Translations under genes and position numbers: made by a program
In this document: positions 1 to 8,726 of the stretch, piece after piece
How the letters are laid out: the number at the start of each line of letters is the position of its first letter
Position numbering within the stretch: the first letter of the stretch is position 1
Notes under the pieces: generated by a model
Database searches by the model: none
What the model was told of the DNA's origin: nothing
What the model saw: the letters and a program-made list of their open reading frames with translations, nothing else
From: Polymorphobacter fuscus
GTDB lineage: Bacteria > Pseudomonadota > Alphaproteobacteria > Sphingomonadales > Sphingomonadaceae
Assembly: GCF_011927825.1 (NCBI RefSeq)
Contig: NZ_JAATJI010000001.1
Coordinates: 2,294,001-2,358,000 of the forward strand
Direction of reading: 5' to 3'
Length of the DNA stretch: 64,000 bases

Positions 1-528
1 CTGCATCGCATCGGCGGCAGCTACCATGTCATCGCCACCGAAGGCGGCCATATCGATTTCGCCCCGCTCGACAGTATCGAGGACGCGATATTGGCGCATT
101 TGCGCCGCCGCCATGTCCGCGTGTCGGCGGAACGCATCGTTTCCGGCCCCGGCCTCGCCGCCATCCACGAAGTCCTCGCTGCCATCGAAGGCCGCGCCAT
201 CCTTGCCGGCGACGACAAGGCTTTATGGACGGCGGCGCTGGCCGGTAGCGACAGCCTGGCCGCGGCGGCGCTCGATCGCTTCTGCCTGGCGCTGGGCAGT
301 TTTGCCGGTGACATCGCCCTGGCGCAGGGGGCAGCGGCGGTGGTCATCGCCGGCGGCGTCGGCGCCCGCATTGCCGACCATCTGCCTGCATCGGGCTTTG
401 CCGAGCGTTTCCGCGCCAAGGGCCGCTTCCACGCCCTGATGGACCGCATGCCGGTCAAGCTCGTCAGCCATCCCCAGCCCGGCCTTTATGGTGCCGCCGC
501 GGCCTTTGCCCAAAGGAACCCCCAATGA
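1..528 (+). CDS. glk: Glucokinase, 3' part (5' end outside window)
   Basis: About 175 C-terminal residues of an ATP-dependent glucokinase (ROK-unrelated bacterial Glk family), which phosphorylates glucose in the cytoplasm. The visible frame opens with a stretch reading ATEGGHIDFAP followed by a SAERIVSGPGL segment, both typical of Glk, and continues through an AGGVGARI glycine motif near the C terminus. The stop codon shares ATGA with the start of eda, so the two are translationally coupled. With eda, this makes glucose entry into the Entner-Doudoroff route the likely role. The start codon lies upstream of the window. Confidence 0.9.
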   Translation: MHRIGGSYHVIATEGGHIDFAPLDSIEDAILAHLRRRHVRVSAERIVSGPGLAAIHEVLAAIEGRAILAGDDKALWTAALAGSDSLAAAALDRFCLALGSFAGDIALAQGAAAVVIAGGVGARIADHLPASGFAERFRAKGRFHALMDRMPVKLVSHPQPGLYGAAAAFAQRNPQ

Positions 529-1139
529 CTCCCATCGACCAGCTGATGCACACCGCGCCGGTCATCCCGGTGCTCGTCGTCGATGATGCCGCCCATGCCG
601 GGCCACTCGCCGAAGCGCTGGTCGCAGGCGGCCTGCCGCTGCTCGAGGTGACGCTGCGCACGCCTGCTGCGCTGGAGGTCATTGCCGAAATGGCGCGGGT
701 GCCCGGCGCCATCGTCGGCGCCGGCACCGTGCTCAACGCCGGCGACCTGAAGGCAGCGCGCGCCGCCGGCGCGCAGTTCATCGTCTCGCCCGGGCTGACC
801 GAATCGCTCGGCCGCGCCGCCATCGACTCCGGCGTCCCGTTCCTGCCCGGCATCGCCAATGCCGGCGACATCATGCGCGGGCTCGATCTGGGGCTGACGC
901 GGTTCAAATTCTTCCCGGCGGTCGCCAGCGGCGGGCTGCCGACCCTGTCCGCGCTCGCCGCCGTGTTCGGCCAGGTGCGCTTCTGCCCCACCGGCGGCAT
1001 CACCGAAGCGACGGCGCCGGACTGGCTGGCGCGGCCGTTCATCAGCTGCGTCGGGGGCAGCTGGCTGGCGGCGCGTGGCGAAACCGACTGGGCGGCGATC
1101 GAGGCACGGGCGCGGGCGGCGGCACGGCTGCGCGGTTGA
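525..1139 (+). CDS. eda: KDPG/KHG aldolase (2-dehydro-3-deoxy-phosphogluconate aldolase)
   Basis: A 204-residue class I aldolase that cleaves 2-keto-3-deoxy-6-phosphogluconate to pyruvate and glyceraldehyde 3-phosphate, the last step of the Entner-Doudoroff pathway. The catalytic glutamate lies in LLEVTLRT (E41), the phosphate-binding loop in GAGTVL (65-70), and the Schiff-base lysine in RFKFFPA (K128). The length is normal for the family. The start overlaps the glk stop by 4 bp. Sphingomonads lack phosphofructokinase as a rule and depend on this route, so the gene is probably essential on glucose. That last point is general knowledge, not visible here. Confidence 0.95.
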   Translation: MTPIDQLMHTAPVIPVLVVDDAAHAGPLAEALVAGGLPLLEVTLRTPAALEVIAEMARVPGAIVGAGTVLNAGDLKAARAAGAQFIVSPGLTESLGRAAIDSGVPFLPGIANAGDIMRGLDLGLTRFKFFPAVASGGLPTLSALAAVFGQVRFCPTGGITEATAPDWLARPFISCVGGSWLAARGETDWAAIEARARAAARLRG

Positions 1140-1210
1140 TGCCCCCCAAATGAAGGCTTGAACGTCGGCCCCGGGCGCGGGAGACTGCGGCAAAAGCCCT
1201 GGGGACCATC

Positions 1211-2443
1211 ATGCGCATATCCGCCTTTCTGCTCGCCGTGGTCGCGTCCGGTCCGGCGGTTGCCGCCACCATCACCGTCGCACCGGGCGGCGACGCGCAG
1301 GAACGGTTGCAGACGGCGCTGATCGAGGCAAAGCCCGGGGACCGGCTCCAGCTGTCGGCGGGGCGCTATGCATTGGCAGGCGGGCTGTCGCTCGACGTTG
1401 CCGGGGTGACGGTGGCCGGCGCCGGGCCCGGGAAGACAATCCTCGATTTCAGCGGGCAGAAGGGGGAGGGCGAAGGGCTGCTGGTGACCAGCAACGATGT
1501 CGTCGTCCGCGATCTTGCCGTGGAAAATGCCAAGGGCAACGGCATCAAGTCGAAGGGCAGCGACGGCATCAGCTTCCTCAACCTGCGCGTCGAATGGACA
1601 GGCGGGCCCAAGGCGAGCAACGGCGCCTATGGCGTTTATCCGGTGTCGTCGAAACATGTCCTGATCGACAATGTCTTCGTCAAGGGCGCGTCGGATGCGG
1701 GCATCTATGTCGGCCAGTCGCAGCAGATCGTGGTGCGCAACAGCCACGCCACCGGCAATGTCGCCGGTATCGAGATCGAGAACAGCTACAACGCGGATGT
1801 CCACCACAATGTCGCGACCGGCAACACCGGCGGCATATTGGTGTTCGACCTGCCCGACCTGCCGCAACAGGGCGGCCATTCGATCCGGCTGTTCGACAAC
1901 GAGGTGACCGCCAACAACCACACCAATTTCGCCGGCAGGGGCAATATCGTTGCCAGCGTTCCGCCCGGCACCGGGGTGATGGTGATGGCCAATCGCAATG
2001 TCCATATCTTCGACAATGACATCGCCGACAATGGCGGCAACGCGATCATGCTCGTCGCCTATCGCAATGCCTTTACGGACAGGAATTACAATCCCTTGCC
2101 GCGCAGCATTGTCGTGCGCGGCAACAGCTATTCGGGCAATGGCGCAGCGCCGAAATTCCCCGGCGGGGCGCAGATCGCGGCGGCGGTGGGTGGCACGCTG
2201 CCGGCGGTGATGTGGGATGGCGTGACGGCCTTTTCCGTGCCGGGCGGCGGGCTTGCGGTGAAAGCCGACGGCGCCATCGTAGTCAGCGACAGCCCGTTGC
2301 TCAACCTAAACCTGAAGACCCAGGGCGCCAGCCCCGACACGGCGCGGCCCGAAGTGGCGATGATGCCGGCAATGGCTTCGGCGCGCGAACCGGCGGCGAT
2401 CGTGCTGCCGGCGGCGCAGGAGGCGCGCGCGAAGGGCCGATGA
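1211..2443 (+). CDS. Secreted parallel beta-helix repeat protein (paired with diheme cytochrome)
   Basis: A 410-residue protein with a Sec signal peptide (residues 1-19, ending AVA) and a body of right-handed parallel beta-helix turns. The turns are rich in short N/G-x-hydrophobic repeats such as GIEIENS, GGILVFD and NAIMLVA. It lacks the catalytic signature of any carbohydrate-lyase family I recognise. The last 60 residues are low-complexity and Ala-rich. It is coupled by a 4-bp ATGA overlap to a diheme cytochrome gene. I recall that this protein family is regularly found beside that cytochrome family in many proteobacteria and that the function of the pair is unknown. A role in the periplasm or at the surface is inferred from the signal peptide. 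Confidence 0.85.
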   Translation: MRISAFLLAVVASGPAVAATITVAPGGDAQERLQTALIEAKPGDRLQLSAGRYALAGGLSLDVAGVTVAGAGPGKTILDFSGQKGEGEGLLVTSNDVVVRDLAVENAKGNGIKSKGSDGISFLNLRVEWTGGPKASNGAYGVYPVSSKHVLIDNVFVKGASDAGIYVGQSQQIVVRNSHATGNVAGIEIENSYNADVHHNVATGNTGGILVFDLPDLPQQGGHSIRLFDNEVTANNHTNFAGRGNIVASVPPGTGVMVMANRNVHIFDNDIADNGGNAIMLVAYRNAFTDRNYNPLPRSIVVRGNSYSGNGAAPKFPGGAQIAAAVGGTLPAVMWDGVTAFSVPGGGLAVKADGAIVVSDSPLLNLNLKTQGASPDTARPEVAMMPAMASAREPAAIVLPAAQEARAKGR

Positions 2444-3471
2444 CGCGGGCGGCGGGCCTGGTCGCGCTGCTCCTGCTCGGCGCTGCGCCGGCGCCGCAAG
2501 TGGATGGCGCGCGCCTGCTCGCCGATGATCCGGCGCCGCTGCTGTCGGCCTATGGCCTGTTTGCCGATACCGGTGGCCGGGTCCCCGCGGCGGGGGTGAC
2601 GCGCTATACGCTCAACACACCGCTGTTCAGCGATTATGCCGAAAAATTCCGTTATGTCTGGATGCCGCCCGGCACCAGCGCCGCCTATGCCGACGATGGC
2701 GCACTGACGTTTCCGGTCGGCACCGCGATCGTCAAGACCTTCGCCTATCCTGCGGACTTTCGGGCGCCGAACGCAAAGCTGCGGCTGATCGAAACCCGGC
2801 TGCTGGTGCGGCGCGCAACCGGCTGGGTGCCGCTGTCCTATGTCTGGAATGCCGCGCAGACCGAGGCGGTGCTGAAACGCGCCGGCGCGCGCGTCCCGGT
2901 GGCGTTCGTCGATACCCGGGGCGCGGCGCAGCAGCTCGATTACGCCGTGCCGAACACCAACCAGTGCAAGCAATGCCACCAACAGGGCAATGACGTGACG
3001 CCGATCGGCCCGACGGCGGGCAACCTCAACGGCGGCCTCGACGGCCATGGCGCCAACCAGTTGATGGCATGGACGGCGGCGGGCCGCCTGACCGGCGTGC
3101 CGACGACCCCGCCCCGGCTGGCGCGCTGGGACGATGCCGCGGCGCCGGTGGCGGCGCGGGCGCGCGCTTATCTGGAGGTCAATTGCGGCCATTGCCACAG
3201 CCGCGCCGGCTTCGCCTCGAACTCCGGCCTGTATCTGCAGCATGACGAGCCTGATCCGGCCCACCAGGGCATCGGCAAGCGGCCGGTCGCCGCCGGGCGG
3301 GGGTCGGGGGAACTGGATTTCGCCATCGCATCGGGCAATCCCGATGCGTCGATCCTCCTCCACCGCATGGCATCGAACGAACCCGGTGTGATGATGCCCC
3401 AGTTCGGTAGAACGGTCGCGCACAAGGAAGGCGTGGCGCTGATCCGCGCCTATATCGCCGAACTGAAATGA
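2440..3471 (+). CDS. SO2930-type diheme c-type cytochrome
   Basis: A 343-residue exported protein with an N-terminal hydrophobic signal sequence (about 1-20) and two CxxCH heme c-binding motifs at C176-H180 (CKQCH) and C249-H253 (CGHCH). The start is the ATG overlapping the stop of the beta-helix gene; reading frame extends upstream but without support. The C-terminal motif MMPQFGR supplies a candidate methionine heme ligand. It resembles the conserved family of hypothetical diheme proteins that accompany beta-helix proteins. It should act in periplasmic electron transfer; the electron donor, acceptor and substrate are unknown. Confidence 0.85.
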   Translation: MTRAAGLVALLLLGAAPAPQVDGARLLADDPAPLLSAYGLFADTGGRVPAAGVTRYTLNTPLFSDYAEKFRYVWMPPGTSAAYADDGALTFPVGTAIVKTFAYPADFRAPNAKLRLIETRLLVRRATGWVPLSYVWNAAQTEAVLKRAGARVPVAFVDTRGAAQQLDYAVPNTNQCKQCHQQGNDVTPIGPTAGNLNGGLDGHGANQLMAWTAAGRLTGVPTTPPRLARWDDAAAPVAARARAYLEVNCGHCHSRAGFASNSGLYLQHDEPDPAHQGIGKRPVAAGRGSGELDFAIASGNPDASILLHRMASNEPGVMMPQFGRTVAHKEGVALIRAYIAELK

Positions 3472-3481
3472 ACGGGGTCGC

Positions 3482-4951
3482 TCAGGCCTTCAACTCCCGC
3501 GCCAATGCCTTGCGCGTCTTGTCGCCATAGGGCGGCTTGAACCCCGCCAGACCCGCAAGGTCGAGCTTGGGCTGAGTGTAGATCGATTTGGCGTGGCTGA
3601 ATTCCTTGAACCCGTCGGCGCCATGGTACGACCCCATGCCGGCGTTGCCGATGCCGCCGAAGGGAAGCTCCTCGGCAGACACGTGGAAGATCACGTCGTT
3701 GACGGTGACGCCGCCGGAAATGGTGCGGTCGAGCACGCGGCGCTGCTCGGCAGCGTCCTGGCCGAACCAGTAAAGTCCGAGCGGCCGGTCGCGCCGGTTG
3801 ACCTCGTCGATGGCGCCGTCGACCGTCGCATAGGTGCGCACCGGCAGCAGCGGCCCGAAAATCTCCTCCTGCATCACCGTCATCTCGTCGGTGGGGTTGC
3901 GGATGATGTGGAGCGGCATCTTGTTGGTGTTCTGCTTCGTGAAATCCTCGTTGGCCGGGTTGACGACCTCGATGGTGGCGCCCTTGGCGCGCGCGTCCTC
4001 GACATGTGCTTCCAGCCGCTCGCGGTGGCGGGCGCCGAGCACCGAGGTGTAATCGGGGTTGGCAAGCAGCGTCGGATACATCTTCGCGGTCGCGGCCTTC
4101 AGCCCGGCGATGACTTCGCTTTCGCTCTCCTGCGGCACGATCAGATAATCGGGGGCAAGGCAGATCTGCCCGGCATTCATCATCTTGCCCATGGCGATCC
4201 GTTCGGTGGCGACACCGATATCGGCCGAGCGGCTGATGATCGTCGGCGACTTGCCGCCAAGCTCCAGCGTCAGCGGCACCAGGTTCTTCGCCGCCGCGGC
4301 CATGACGTGGCGCGCGATGCCGGTGCCGCCGGTGAACACCAGATGGTCGAAGGCGAGCCCGGCGAACGCCTTGCCGGCTTCCGACCCGCCGGTGATGACG
4401 GCGATTTCGGTCTCGTCGAAGGCGCCGGCGAGCATCGTCTTCATCAGTTCGGAGGTGACGGGGGTGAATTCGCTCGGCTTGATCATGGCGCGATTGCCCG
4501 CCGCCAGCACCCCGGCGAGCGGCGCGAACGTCAGGTTGACCGGGAAATTCCAGGGCGAGATGATGCCGATGACGCCCTTGGGCTGGAATTCGACGCGGGC
4601 GCGGGCGCCGAGCAGCTTCATCGGGAAGTCGAGCGGGCGATTTTCGGGCTTCATCCAGCCATCGAGGTGCTTGATGGCGTGCTTCAGCGGCTTCACCGAC
4701 GCCATGATGTCCGTCACCAGCGACATTTCATTGGAGCGATGGCCGAAATCCTCCGACAGGGCGGCGACGAGCCGGTCCTTGTTGTCGAGCAGCACGGCGA
4801 GCGCGCGCTGCAGCCGCGCCTTGCGCGTCGCGGCGCTGACCGGCAGCTCGGCGGTGAAAGCAGCCCGCTGCCGGGACAGGATGCCCTGCATCGCGGCGGC
4901 GTCTCTGGCATCCCAAGCTGCGGTCGGGGCGGTGGTCGCCATGTGCTGCAT
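3482..4951 (-). CDS. Coniferyl aldehyde dehydrogenase family protein
   Basis: A 489-residue NAD(P)-dependent aldehyde dehydrogenase, closest by motif pattern to coniferyl-aldehyde dehydrogenase (CalB). It carries the PWNFPVNL substrate/cofactor segment, the FTGGTGIARHV Rossmann loop, the general-base glutamate in LTLELGGKSP, and the nucleophilic cysteine C264 in GQICLAPDY. Length matches the family. A second methionine at residue 4 is an equally possible start. It faces away from an acyl-CoA ligase gene across a 144-bp intergenic region, which suggests shared regulation of aldehyde oxidation and acid activation. The true substrate is uncertain. Confidence 0.88.
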   Translation of the reverse strand: MQHMATTAPTAAWDARDAAAMQGILSRQRAAFTAELPVSAATRKARLQRALAVLLDNKDRLVAALSEDFGHRSNEMSLVTDIMASVKPLKHAIKHLDGWMKPENRPLDFPMKLLGARARVEFQPKGVIGIISPWNFPVNLTFAPLAGVLAAGNRAMIKPSEFTPVTSELMKTMLAGAFDETEIAVITGGSEAGKAFAGLAFDHLVFTGGTGIARHVMAAAAKNLVPLTLELGGKSPTIISRSADIGVATERIAMGKMMNAGQICLAPDYLIVPQESESEVIAGLKAATAKMYPTLLANPDYTSVLGARHRERLEAHVEDARAKGATIEVVNPANEDFTKQNTNKMPLHIIRNPTDEMTVMQEEIFGPLLPVRTYATVDGAIDEVNRRDRPLGLYWFGQDAAEQRRVLDRTISGGVTVNDVIFHVSAEELPFGGIGNAGMGSYHGADGFKEFSHAKSIYTQPKLDLAGLAGFKPPYGDKTRKALARELKA

Positions 4952-5095
4952 GTCCTTTTGCGCAATTTGAGCCGAACTTAGCCGCTGCCCCGGCAGTCGC
5001 CAAGCTGACCATATTGGCCATCCCTCGCCTCTGGCGTCGCAGCAAGCTTTGCGCTTTGATGCAGCAAAACAAGATCATGTCCCGGGGAACAGCCA
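4952..5095. promoter_or_regulatory. Divergent intergenic region, aldehyde dehydrogenase / acyl-CoA ligase
   Basis: These 144 bases separate two divergent start codons and must hold the promoters of both genes. A weak inverted pair, TTTGC and GCAAA separated by about 11 bases, sits near 5048-5068. No clear -35/-10 pair or known operator is recognisable. Confidence 0.3.
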
Positions 5096-6829
5096 ATGAC
5101 CGTGCCAGATACATTTCCGGCGATGAGCATCGCCCAGGCCAATGCCCTGTTGACGGCCTCCGGATCGCTGCTGGAAATGGAGACCGTCACCATCCGCGGC
5201 CGGCCGACCCGGACGTGGAAGCACGCGCCGCCGACCCTGCGCGACGTCTTCCTTGCCGGGCGGGCGCATGGCGACAAGGTATTCCTGGTGCTGGAGGAGG
5301 AACGCGTCACCTTCGAAGGCTTTGCCCGCGCCGCGCTGCGGCTGGCGGCGCAGCTGATCGCCGACGGCGTGCAGAAGGGCGACCGCGTCGCCATCGTCAT
5401 GCGCAACCTGCCCGAATGGCCGGTGGCGTTCTTCGGCGCGACGTTGACCGGCGCCATCGTGACCCCGCTCAACGCCTGGTGGACGGGGGCGGAACTGGAA
5501 TATGGCCTGTCGGACAGCGGCACCAAGGTGGTGATCTGCGACAATGAACGGCTGGCGCGGCTCGCCTCGCACCTGCCCGACCTGCCCGAACTGCAACGCA
5601 TCTATGTGACCCGCGCCACGGAAGAGCCCCAGGGCGACCCGCGCGAGGTCTGGCTCGAATCGATCATCGGCCGGCCGAACAGCTGGGGCAGCATCGCCGA
5701 CCGCGCGTTGCCCGACATCGACCTGGCGCCCGAAGACGATGCGACGATCTTCTACACCAGCGGCACCACCGGCCGCCCCAAGGGGGCGCTCGGCACGCAC
5801 CGCAACATCGTTTCCAACATCATGGCGTCGGGGTTCGCCGCCACCCGCGCCTATCTGCGCCGCGGCGTCGCGCCGCCGGTGCCCGACCCGCAGGCTGCGC
5901 AGAAGGCGACCCTGCTCAGCGTGCCGTTCTTCCATGCCACCGGCTGCCATGCGGTGCTGACGCCGTCGCTGTTCGGCGGCGCCAAGCTGGTGCTGATGCG
6001 CAAATGGGACGTGCTGGAAGCGATGGCGCTGATCGAGAAGGAGCGCGTCACCGGCTGCGGCGGCGTACCGACGATCGCCTGGCAGATCATCGAACACCCC
6101 GAGCGTGCCCGTTTCGACCTGTCGAGCCTGGAAACCGTCTCCTATGGCGGTGCCCCGTCGGCGCCCGAACTGGTGCGGCAGATCAAGAAGGTCTTTCCCA
6201 AGGCGATGCCCGGCAACGGCTGGGGGATGACCGAGACCAGCGCCACTTTCACCAGCCATGTCGGGGAGGATTACGAGCTGCGGCCGGAAAGCTGCGGCCC
6301 GGCGTGCGCGGTCTGCGACCTGCAGGTGCGCGACCCCGACGGCAATGTGCTGCCACCCGGCACGGTCGGGGAACTCTATGGCTTCGGTCCCAATGTGGTG
6401 AAGGGTTATTGGAACAAGCCCGAGGCGACGGCCGCAACGTTCATCGACGGCTGGGTGCGCACCGGTGACCTGGCGCGGGTGGACGAGGAAGGCTTCTGCT
6501 TCATCATCGACCGCGCCAAGGACATGCTGATCCGCGGCGGCGAGAACATCTATTGCGTGGAGGTGGAGAACGCGCTGTACGAACACCCTGCCATCATGGA
6601 CGCGGCGCTGGTCGGCCGGCCGCACCGGACCCTGGGAGAAGAACCGGTGGCCTTTGTGACGTTGAAGGCAGGCATGTCGGCCAACGAGGATGAGCTGCGC
6701 AGTTTTGTCGCGGCGCGGCTGGCGGCGTTCAAGGTGCCGGTGGCGGTGACCTTCAGCCACGAGCCGCTGGTCCGCAACGCCAATGGCAAGATCCTGAAAA
6801 CCGAGCTGAAAAAGCTGATGGGCGTCTGA
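5096..6829 (+). CDS. Class I adenylate-forming acyl-CoA synthetase
   Basis: A 577-residue AMP-binding ligase that activates a carboxylic acid to its CoA thioester through an acyl-AMP. The P-loop IFYTSGTTGRPKG starts at about residue 218, the adenine-binding motif NGWGMTETSA follows, and the hinge/A8 region contains VRTGDLARVDEEGF. The C-terminal catalytic lysine is in NGKILKTELKK. The sequence pattern fits medium/long-chain or aromatic acid ligases and does not fix the substrate. It is divergent from an aldehyde dehydrogenase, so oxidation of an aldehyde followed by CoA activation of the acid is a reasonable inferred pathway. Confidence 0.9.
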   Translation: MTVPDTFPAMSIAQANALLTASGSLLEMETVTIRGRPTRTWKHAPPTLRDVFLAGRAHGDKVFLVLEEERVTFEGFARAALRLAAQLIADGVQKGDRVAIVMRNLPEWPVAFFGATLTGAIVTPLNAWWTGAELEYGLSDSGTKVVICDNERLARLASHLPDLPELQRIYVTRATEEPQGDPREVWLESIIGRPNSWGSIADRALPDIDLAPEDDATIFYTSGTTGRPKGALGTHRNIVSNIMASGFAATRAYLRRGVAPPVPDPQAAQKATLLSVPFFHATGCHAVLTPSLFGGAKLVLMRKWDVLEAMALIEKERVTGCGGVPTIAWQIIEHPERARFDLSSLETVSYGGAPSAPELVRQIKKVFPKAMPGNGWGMTETSATFTSHVGEDYELRPESCGPACAVCDLQVRDPDGNVLPPGTVGELYGFGPNVVKGYWNKPEATAATFIDGWVRTGDLARVDEEGFCFIIDRAKDMLIRGGENIYCVEVENALYEHPAIMDAALVGRPHRTLGEEPVAFVTLKAGMSANEDELRSFVAARLAAFKVPVAVTFSHEPLVRNANGKILKTELKKLMGV

Positions 6830-7039
6830 CATCAAGGTGTTCCACCGGCGCCACCGGCATCGAGCACGGCCCCTGTTGGTGGCGAGTCGCTGCGCTGGCC
6901 GCCCGCGACGCTGGCAGAACGCGGCCTTGTGCGGCAGCGGCGCCCGGCTGCCGATACGGGAAACTACCTGCGACAGTTTTTGGCTTTGAACTCGCGGGAC
7001 GAAACGCCTAGCCGGGGCGGCAGGGAGTGACGCCACATC
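6830..7039. other. Intergenic region upstream of the CrtI-like gene
   Basis: A 210-base gap with no convincing ORF or RNA. A short AT-richer patch (CAGTTTTTGGCTTTGAAC, about 6974-6991) may be part of the downstream promoter. I looked for a TGT-N12-ACA photopigment-regulator site and did not see one. Confidence 0.3.
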
Positions 7040-8677
7040 ATGCAACGCAAGACCGCCATCGTCATCGGATCCGGAATCGGCGGGATCGCTTGCGCGATGC
7101 GGCTGCAGAGCTTGGGGTTCCAGACGCACCTGCTCGAAAAGCTCGATGCGCCGGGCGGCCGCGCCTATGTGCGCCGGGCCGAAGGCTTCACCTTCGACAT
7201 GGGGCCGACGGTCCTTACCGTGCCGCACTTCATCGAGGAACTGTTCAGCCTCGAACAGGACCATGCGATGCTGGGGGAACCCGATTTCCCGGCCGATGTG
7301 CTGGGCGATGACAAGCGTATCACCAGCGGCATCAGCGGTGGCCCCAACACCAGCCGCTATGTCGAGATCATCCCGATCCTGCCTTTTTACCGCATCTATT
7401 TCGACGACGGCACCTTCTTCGATTACGACGCCGACCCGGTGCGGGTGCGCGAACAGATCGCCCGCCTCGCGCCCGAGGATCTGGAGGGCTATGAGGCGTT
7501 CCACGAACAGGCGCGCCAGATCTTCAACCGCGGCTTTCTCGAACTCGGCTATACCTATTTCGGCAGTGTCGGCCAGATGCTCGGCGTCGTCCCCGATCTG
7601 TTGAAGCTTGGTGCCGTCCAGCCGCTGTTCTCGCTGATCAAGAAATATTTCAAGTCGGACAAGATGCGCCGCGTGTTCAGTTTCGAACCGCTGCTCGTCG
7701 GCGGCAACCCGATGAAGGTGCCGGCGATCTATGCCATGATCCACTTCGTCGAAAAGACCTGGGGCATCCATTTCGCCCGCGGCGGCACCGGCGCGCTGAT
7801 CTCGGCGTTCGTCAAGAAATATGAGGAAATGGGCGGCACCATCAGGCTGGGGGCCGACGTCACCCGCATCAACGTCGAAAAGCGCGATGGCAAGCGCGTT
7901 GCGACGGGTGTGACTCTGGCTTCGGGCGAAACCATCGCCGCCGATGTGGTGGTGTCGAACGCCGATTATGCGACGACCTACATGAAGATGATCGACAAGA
8001 AACATCGCCCGATCAATCGCGATGCGCTGGTCAAGTTCCGCAAACAGTCGATGTCGCTGATGGTCATCTATTTCGGCTATCGCAAACAGGCCGGCGATCC
8101 CGATTTGCAGCACCACAACATCATCTTCGGGCCGCGCTACGAGGAACTGCTGACCGATATTTTCGAACGCAAGATCCTGGGCCCCGATTTTTCCCAGTAT
8201 CTCCATATCCCGACCCTGACCGAACCGGGCCTGGCGCCCGAAGGCCATCACGCCGCCTATACGCTGATCCCGGTCCCCAACAAGCTGGCCGATCTCGACT
8301 GGAGCCAGATCGGCGAAGGCTTCAAGGACAAGGTACTGACCCTTTTGGAGGCGCGGGGCTATATCCCGAACCTCAAGGAACGGCTGGTCTACCACAGCTA
8401 TGTGACGCCCGATTATTTCGAACAGACGCTCGGTTCCTATGTCGGCAACGGCTTCGGCGTCGAACCGGTGCTGACCCAGACGGCGTTCTTCCGCCCGCAC
8501 AACCGCAGCGAGGACATCAGCAACCTCTACCTTGTCGGCCAGAGCACGCAGCCGGGCGGCGGCACGCCATCGGTAATGATGTCGGCCAAGATGACCGTGC
8601 GCGAAATCGCCCGCGACTTCGCCATCGACCCGCGCATCGTCAACGGCGTGCCGGTGCGGCTACCGGCGGCGGCGTAG
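7040..8677 (+). CDS. Phytoene desaturase family protein (CrtI-like FAD oxidoreductase)
   Basis: A 545-residue FAD-dependent desaturase. The N terminus has the dinucleotide-binding motif VIGSGIGG (8-15) followed by [12 protein letters not shown], and the segment FDMGPTVLT is diagnostic of the CrtI/CrtD/CrtN group. The C terminus has the second FAD motif [20 protein letters not shown]. It is longer than the roughly 490 residues usual for sphingomonad CrtI, with extra sequence in the central region. No crtB or other carotenoid gene is adjacent. It may desaturate phytoene or a later carotenoid, or act on an unrelated polyene; the family assignment is firm and the substrate is not. Confidence 0.85.
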   Translation: MQRKTAIVIGSGIGGIACAMRLQSLGFQTHLLEKLDAPGGRAYVRRAEGFTFDMGPTVLTVPHFIEELFSLEQDHAMLGEPDFPADVLGDDKRITSGISGGPNTSRYVEIIPILPFYRIYFDDGTFFDYDADPVRVREQIARLAPEDLEGYEAFHEQARQIFNRGFLELGYTYFGSVGQMLGVVPDLLKLGAVQPLFSLIKKYFKSDKMRRVFSFEPLLVGGNPMKVPAIYAMIHFVEKTWGIHFARGGTGALISAFVKKYEEMGGTIRLGADVTRINVEKRDGKRVATGVTLASGETIAADVVVSNADYATTYMKMIDKKHRPINRDALVKFRKQSMSLMVIYFGYRKQAGDPDLQHHNIIFGPRYEELLTDIFERKILGPDFSQYLHIPTLTEPGLAPEGHHAAYTLIPVPNKLADLDWSQIGEGFKDKVLTLLEARGYIPNLKERLVYHSYVTPDYFEQTLGSYVGNGFGVEPVLTQTAFFRPHNRSEDISNLYLVGQSTQPGGGTPSVMMSAKMTVREIARDFAIDPRIVNGVPVRLPAAA

Positions 8678-8691
8678 CTGCCTGTCCAGAA

Positions 8692-8710
8692 TTCGCTCGG
8701 GACGAGCGAA
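8692..8710. terminator. Hairpin between convergent genes
   Basis: A perfect 8-bp stem, TTCGCTCG and CGAGCGAA around a GGA loop, lies 15 bases after the CrtI-like stop and 16 bases after the end of the opposing hydrolase gene. Only two or three T residues follow on either strand, so it may need help from Rho. It probably serves both transcripts. Confidence 0.55.
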
Positions 8711-8726
8711 ATTGCGGTGACCGGGC

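Noticed and set aside
5075..8500. An 1141-codon open frame on the minus strand
   Set aside because: It lies antisense to the acyl-CoA ligase and CrtI-like genes, is rich in Arg/His/Asp/Gly as expected of antisense frames in GC-rich DNA, and has no recognisable domain.
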